From positions 1 through 10,611 of the forward strand of contig JAASSQ010000096.1 in NCBI GenBank assembly GCA_021767845.1: DNA of 10,611 nt, in the 5' to 3' direction. Below the pieces are notes generated by a model, which had not been told where the DNA came from, did not search any database, and saw only the letters and a program-made list of their open reading frames with translations. Made by a program: the position numbers and the translations under genes. The stretch comes from Roseovarius sp. (lineage in GTDB: Bacteria; Pseudomonadota; Alphaproteobacteria; Rhodobacterales; Rhodobacteraceae). Shown piece by piece: positions 8,783 through 10,611 of this stretch (positions within the stretch are counted from its first letter, which is position 1; every line of letters begins with the position of its first letter).

Positions 8783-8912
8783 GGCACGCATCGGGGCGCA
8801 TCCGGGGCGCATCGGCAAGCATTCTGGGCGCCTCGGCACGCATCGGCGCATATCGGGTTAGCGGTCGGGGCGTATCCGGGGCGCCTCCGGGCGCTGCGCA
8901 TCCGGGCGCTGC
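8783..8912. repeat. Degenerate 10-11 bp (about 21 bp double-unit) phased repeat
   Basis: A GCATC-like pentamer in a GGGGCGCATCC-type context recurs with starts near 8788, 8798, 8809, 8819, 8830, 8840, 8850, 8862, 8872, 8883 and 8893. The ten intervals total 105 bp, an average of 10.5. The best copies are GCATC (8788, 8798, 8809, 8840), GCATT (8819), GCCTC (8830, 8883) and GTATC (8872); 8850, 8862 and 8893 are weak. Further related GCATC/GCTGC copies follow at 8898 and 8908. It can also be read as about six diverged 21-22 bp units. Confidence 0.55.
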
Positions 8913-9018
8913 GCCGCGGGACGCTTTGCAGCAGGGCGCCCGACGTGTATGCGCGGGTCATGACCGATCCGCGACCGGGCCGCGCACGGCGCGCCAAGCC
9001 CCGCGTGGAAAGCCCCTC

Positions 9019-9024
9019 GGAAGG
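9019..9024 (+). promoter_or_regulatory. Shine-Dalgarno of the VanZ-like gene
   Basis: GGAAGG ends five bases before the ATG at 9030. This favours that start over the in-frame GTG at 9024, which overlaps it. Confidence 0.65.
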
Positions 9025-9029
9025 TGCCG

Positions 9030-9371
9030 ATGAAACATGCCGCCCTCGTCCTGACCGCCGCGATCGCCCTGATGATCGGTTGGGGCACGCTCACCCCGCC
9101 CGGCGCCGCCGGACCCGCCCTGCCGCTGTCCGACAAGCAGCTCCACGCGCTCGGCTTCGGGCTGCTGGTTCTGCCGCTGTCGCTGGTGCGCCCCGCCACG
9201 ATCCGCTGGCTGGCGCCCCTGGCGCTGGCCTATGGCGGCGCGATCGAGCTGATCCAGCCCGCCGTCGGGCGCAGCGCCGAATGGGCGGATTTCCTGGCCG
9301 ACGGGATCGGGATCGCGCTCGGCGTCACCCCCGGCCTGATCCGCGCCCGCCTCGCGCAAGCGCGGCTTTGA
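9030..9371 (+). CDS. VanZ-like family small membrane protein
   Basis: This 113-residue protein has about four hydrophobic segments, at roughly residues 4-22, 38-54, 58-76 and 87-104, so it is very probably an inner-membrane protein. Its motifs fit the VanZ-like family: DKQLHALGFGLL (35-46), then YGGAIELIQPAVGRSAEWADFLADGIGIALG (68-98), matching the family's 'DK..H...y', 'G..iE..Q...r.....D..aN..G' pattern. VanZ itself gives low-level teicoplanin resistance by an unknown mechanism; most members are uncharacterised, so no resistance role should be inferred. Start ATG 9030 has a GGAAGG five bases upstream. It is a single gene, transcribed away from the atp operon. Confidence 0.8.
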   Translation: MKHAALVLTAAIALMIGWGTLTPPGAAGPALPLSDKQLHALGFGLLVLPLSLVRPATIRWLAPLALAYGGAIELIQPAVGRSAEWADFLADGIGIALGVTPGLIRARLAQARL

Positions 9372-9864
9372 TCGGTTTCGGCGCGGAACGGTTTCGTCGG
9401 GCTTCCCCAATTCGGCCGACCCCGCCATTTAGACCAACTCTTGCCATTCTGGCCAGGCCACACCATCCGCCTCCGCCCCTCGCGCCCCTGCCCTTCGCGC
9501 CGCGCACCTGCAATCCTGTCACCGGGTCACGCCCGCCTGCCACCGGCAACACCCGGACTGCGCCGCGGCAGGATCCCGCCTTGTCCCGACATCTCTATTC
9601 ACTCTCCAAGCCGCACCTCCTTCGTACCGCGCTCATCAACTTTGCCAGCCCCTCGCGTCGCGGGTCCAACCTCGCGACCCGCCCGCGCCGATGCTCGTCC
9701 GAATCCACTTGCCTGTCTCATGGCCCCCAGGCTACCGCCCGCGGGTTAACATCCGGTTACGGCATCCCGACGCGGTGGAAATCGCGCGTTTCGTACCAAA
9801 TGCCCGGCGCGGACCCCGCGTTTCGTACGAAACCGGGGGGCAAACGTGACGAACCGTACAAATC
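9372..9864. other. Gene-free region between two convergent genes
   Basis: These 493 bases lie between the stop codons of the VanZ-like gene and the methyltransferase gene. Open frames exist but none looks like a protein I recognise or has a convincing start. The + strand from about 9440 to 9730 is C-rich and G-poor, unlike the flanking genes. A 7-bp inverted repeat, GCGGGTC/GACCCGC, occurs at 9660-9666 and 9676-9682. The right end holds a cluster of GTAC-centred palindromes (9788-9864). No U-tailed terminator is evident for either gene. Confidence 0.65.
9788..9864. repeat. Cluster of GTAC-centred palindromic sites
   Basis: GTTTCGTACCAAAT (9788-9801) is an imperfect copy and GTTTCGTACGAAAC (9820-9833) a perfect 14-bp palindrome. 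Their centres are 32 bp apart, about three helical turns. A weak third GTAC-centred site, with poor flank matches, lies 31 bp further (GTAC 9856-9859). The central palindrome extends outward as CCCCG (9814-9818) and CGGGG (9834-9838) with a one-base bulge. A further isolated TTCGTACC is at 9621-9628. These look like binding sites for a dimeric DNA-binding protein. Confidence 0.5.
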
Positions 9865-10605
9865 TCAGACCGGCTTGGCCTCGGGCTTGGGCTTGAGCAC
9901 GTCGAGCGGCCGGCGCACCGTCTCGCGCAGGCCCGGCCCGCTGGGGGAATGCACCCGTTTCGTCGCCTCCACCAGCAGCACGCCCCCCGAGAGCACCACC
10001 GACAGCCGCCCCCCCAGGGATTCCCACATGCCCGCGGTCTTGCGCCAGAAGCGCCGCTCCGAGGGTGGCTGATACAGGGTCGTCGCGTGGTTGAGTGGCA
10101 GAAAGTTGTGCAATTTCAACTGGTTCTCAAGCTGCGACTGGCTGTAGGGTCGGCCGTATCCGAACGGGGTCCGGTCCGATCGCGACCACAGCCCGGCCCG
10201 GTTCGGCACGATGAACAGCGCCGATCCCCCCGGCCCCAGCACCCGCCAGCATTCCTCCAGCAGCGCCGAGGGGCGCTCGCTGGTTTCCAGCCCGTGCACC
10301 ACCAAGAGCTTGTCCACGTGCCCGGTTTCCAGCGGCCAGAGGGTTTCCTCGCACAGAACCGAAACGTTCGGCATCCCCTGCGGCCAGCCGATAACCCCTT
10401 GAGGTGCGGGCATTAATCCGATCACGCGCCGCGCGTCCTCCAGGTAGGGGCGCAGGAAGGGCACGGCAAATCCGAACCCCACCACCGTCTGCCCCTTCGC
10501 CTCCGGCCAGAAGCCCAGCACCTCCTCGCGCACCGCCTTCTGCGCCGCGCGCCCCAACCGGCTGCGGTAATAGAAGTTGCGAAGGTCCTGCACGTCGAGA
10601 TGCAT
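9865..10605 (-). CDS. Class I SAM-dependent methyltransferase domain protein
   Basis: The 246-residue product fits the Methyltransf_11-type fold. The motif I region is QTVVGFGFAVPFL (39-51), a glycine-containing SAM-binding loop less canonical than GxGxG. Residues 97-135 (VDKLLVVHGLETSERPSALLEECWRVLGPGGSALFIVPN) give the typical motif IV to VI run ending in 'vLgPGG..l..vpn'. The substrate is unknown; it could be a small molecule, lipid or protein. The C-terminal 30 residues are basic and proline-rich and probably disordered. ATG 10605 gives MHLDVQDLRNFYYRSRLG, which looks like a natural N-terminus, but only six bases precede it, so the Shine-Dalgarno cannot be seen and an upstream start cannot be excluded. 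Confidence 0.85.
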   Translation of the reverse strand: MHLDVQDLRNFYYRSRLGRAAQKAVREEVLGFWPEAKGQTVVGFGFAVPFLRPYLEDARRVIGLMPAPQGVIGWPQGMPNVSVLCEETLWPLETGHVDKLLVVHGLETSERPSALLEECWRVLGPGGSALFIVPNRAGLWSRSDRTPFGYGRPYSQSQLENQLKLHNFLPLNHATTLYQPPSERRFWRKTAGMWESLGGRLSVVLSGGVLLVEATKRVHSPSGPGLRETVRRPLDVLKPKPEAKPV

Positions 10606-10611
10606 TGCAGC

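Larger units (their letters stand above)
8416..9029. other. Gene-free region between atpH and the VanZ-like gene
   Basis: These 614 bases contain open frames on both strands, but none has a family-like sequence, a good start with Shine-Dalgarno, or gene-like composition; the translations are arginine/proline/alanine-rich, as expected of GC-rich shadow frames. From left to right it holds the atpH leader with an inverted repeat (8506-8558), a likely atp promoter (8562-8591), a 25-bp dyad (8637-8661), a very GC-rich stretch (about 8680-8780), and a degenerate phased repeat (about 8783-8912). A 10-bp palindrome, GGTCATGACC, is at 8956-8965, about 65 bases before the VanZ-like start. Confidence 0.75.

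Noticed and set aside
8532..8861. A + strand open frame with repeated GRIGxHx heptads over the phased repeat
   Set aside because: The heptads follow automatically from the 21-bp DNA repeat; there is no Shine-Dalgarno and the rest is arginine/proline-rich shadow sequence.
8956..8965. GGTCATGACC palindrome upstream of the VanZ-like gene as an operator
   Set aside because: A single 10-bp palindrome in GC-rich DNA is not strong evidence; there is no second copy and no clear promoter next to it.
8486..10072. A 528-codon open frame on the + strand
   Set aside because: It crosses the VanZ-like gene out of frame and overlaps the methyltransferase gene; composition is that of a GC-rich shadow frame with no recognisable domain.

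Overview
The window is high-GC DNA that looks like an alphaproteobacterium of the Rhodobacteraceae (Rhodobacterales). Three things point there. The F1 ATP synthase genes form a separate atpHAGDC cluster with no F0 genes beside them. Protein sequences such as AtpH (186 residues, beginning SEPASIS) have the form seen in Rhodobacter-type species. A short intergenic element at 241-303 resembles one I recall from many Rhodobacterales genomes. No species can be named from the sequence alone.

Layout, left to right. The 3' end of a low-specificity threonine aldolase gene (+) enters from the left and stops at 232. It converges on a two-gene minus-strand unit: a DsbA-fold 2-hydroxychromene-2-carboxylate isomerase homologue (1142-1741), then an alpha/beta hydrolase (308-1135) six bases downstream. 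Divergent from that pair is prs (1848-2864, +), ribose-phosphate diphosphokinase. Converging on prs is a small H-type lectin-domain gene (3008-3358, -), which lies just beyond the terminator of the ATP synthase operon.

The centre, 3481-8415 on the minus strand, is atpH-atpA-atpG-atpD-atpC, encoding delta, alpha, gamma, beta and epsilon of the F1 sector. All five are intact, with catalytic motifs present. A likely promoter (8562-8591) and a long two-part inverted repeat in the presumed leader (8506-8558) lie upstream. A strong hairpin sits between atpD and atpC (3933-3955), and a U-tailed hairpin (3412-3447) ends the operon. Gaps within the operon range from 0 bases (atpH/atpA, TAAATG) to 64 bases (atpD/atpC).

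Right of the operon is 614 bases without a convincing gene (8416-9029). It holds the promoter and leader, a 25-bp dyad, and a degenerate repeat with an average period of 10.5 bp. A small VanZ-like membrane protein follows (9030-9371, +). Then come 493 bases without a recognisable gene (9372-9864), containing a cluster of GTAC-centred palindromes. The window ends with a class I SAM-dependent methyltransferase (9865-10605, -).

The genes are mostly housekeeping: ATP synthesis, PRPP synthesis and amino acid metabolism. I see no mobile element, CRISPR array, tRNA, rRNA or defence system. The unexplained signals are non-coding: the structured atp leader, the helically phased repeat, and the palindromes, one of which resembles a ParB/Noc-type site. 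These are candidates, not demonstrated systems.
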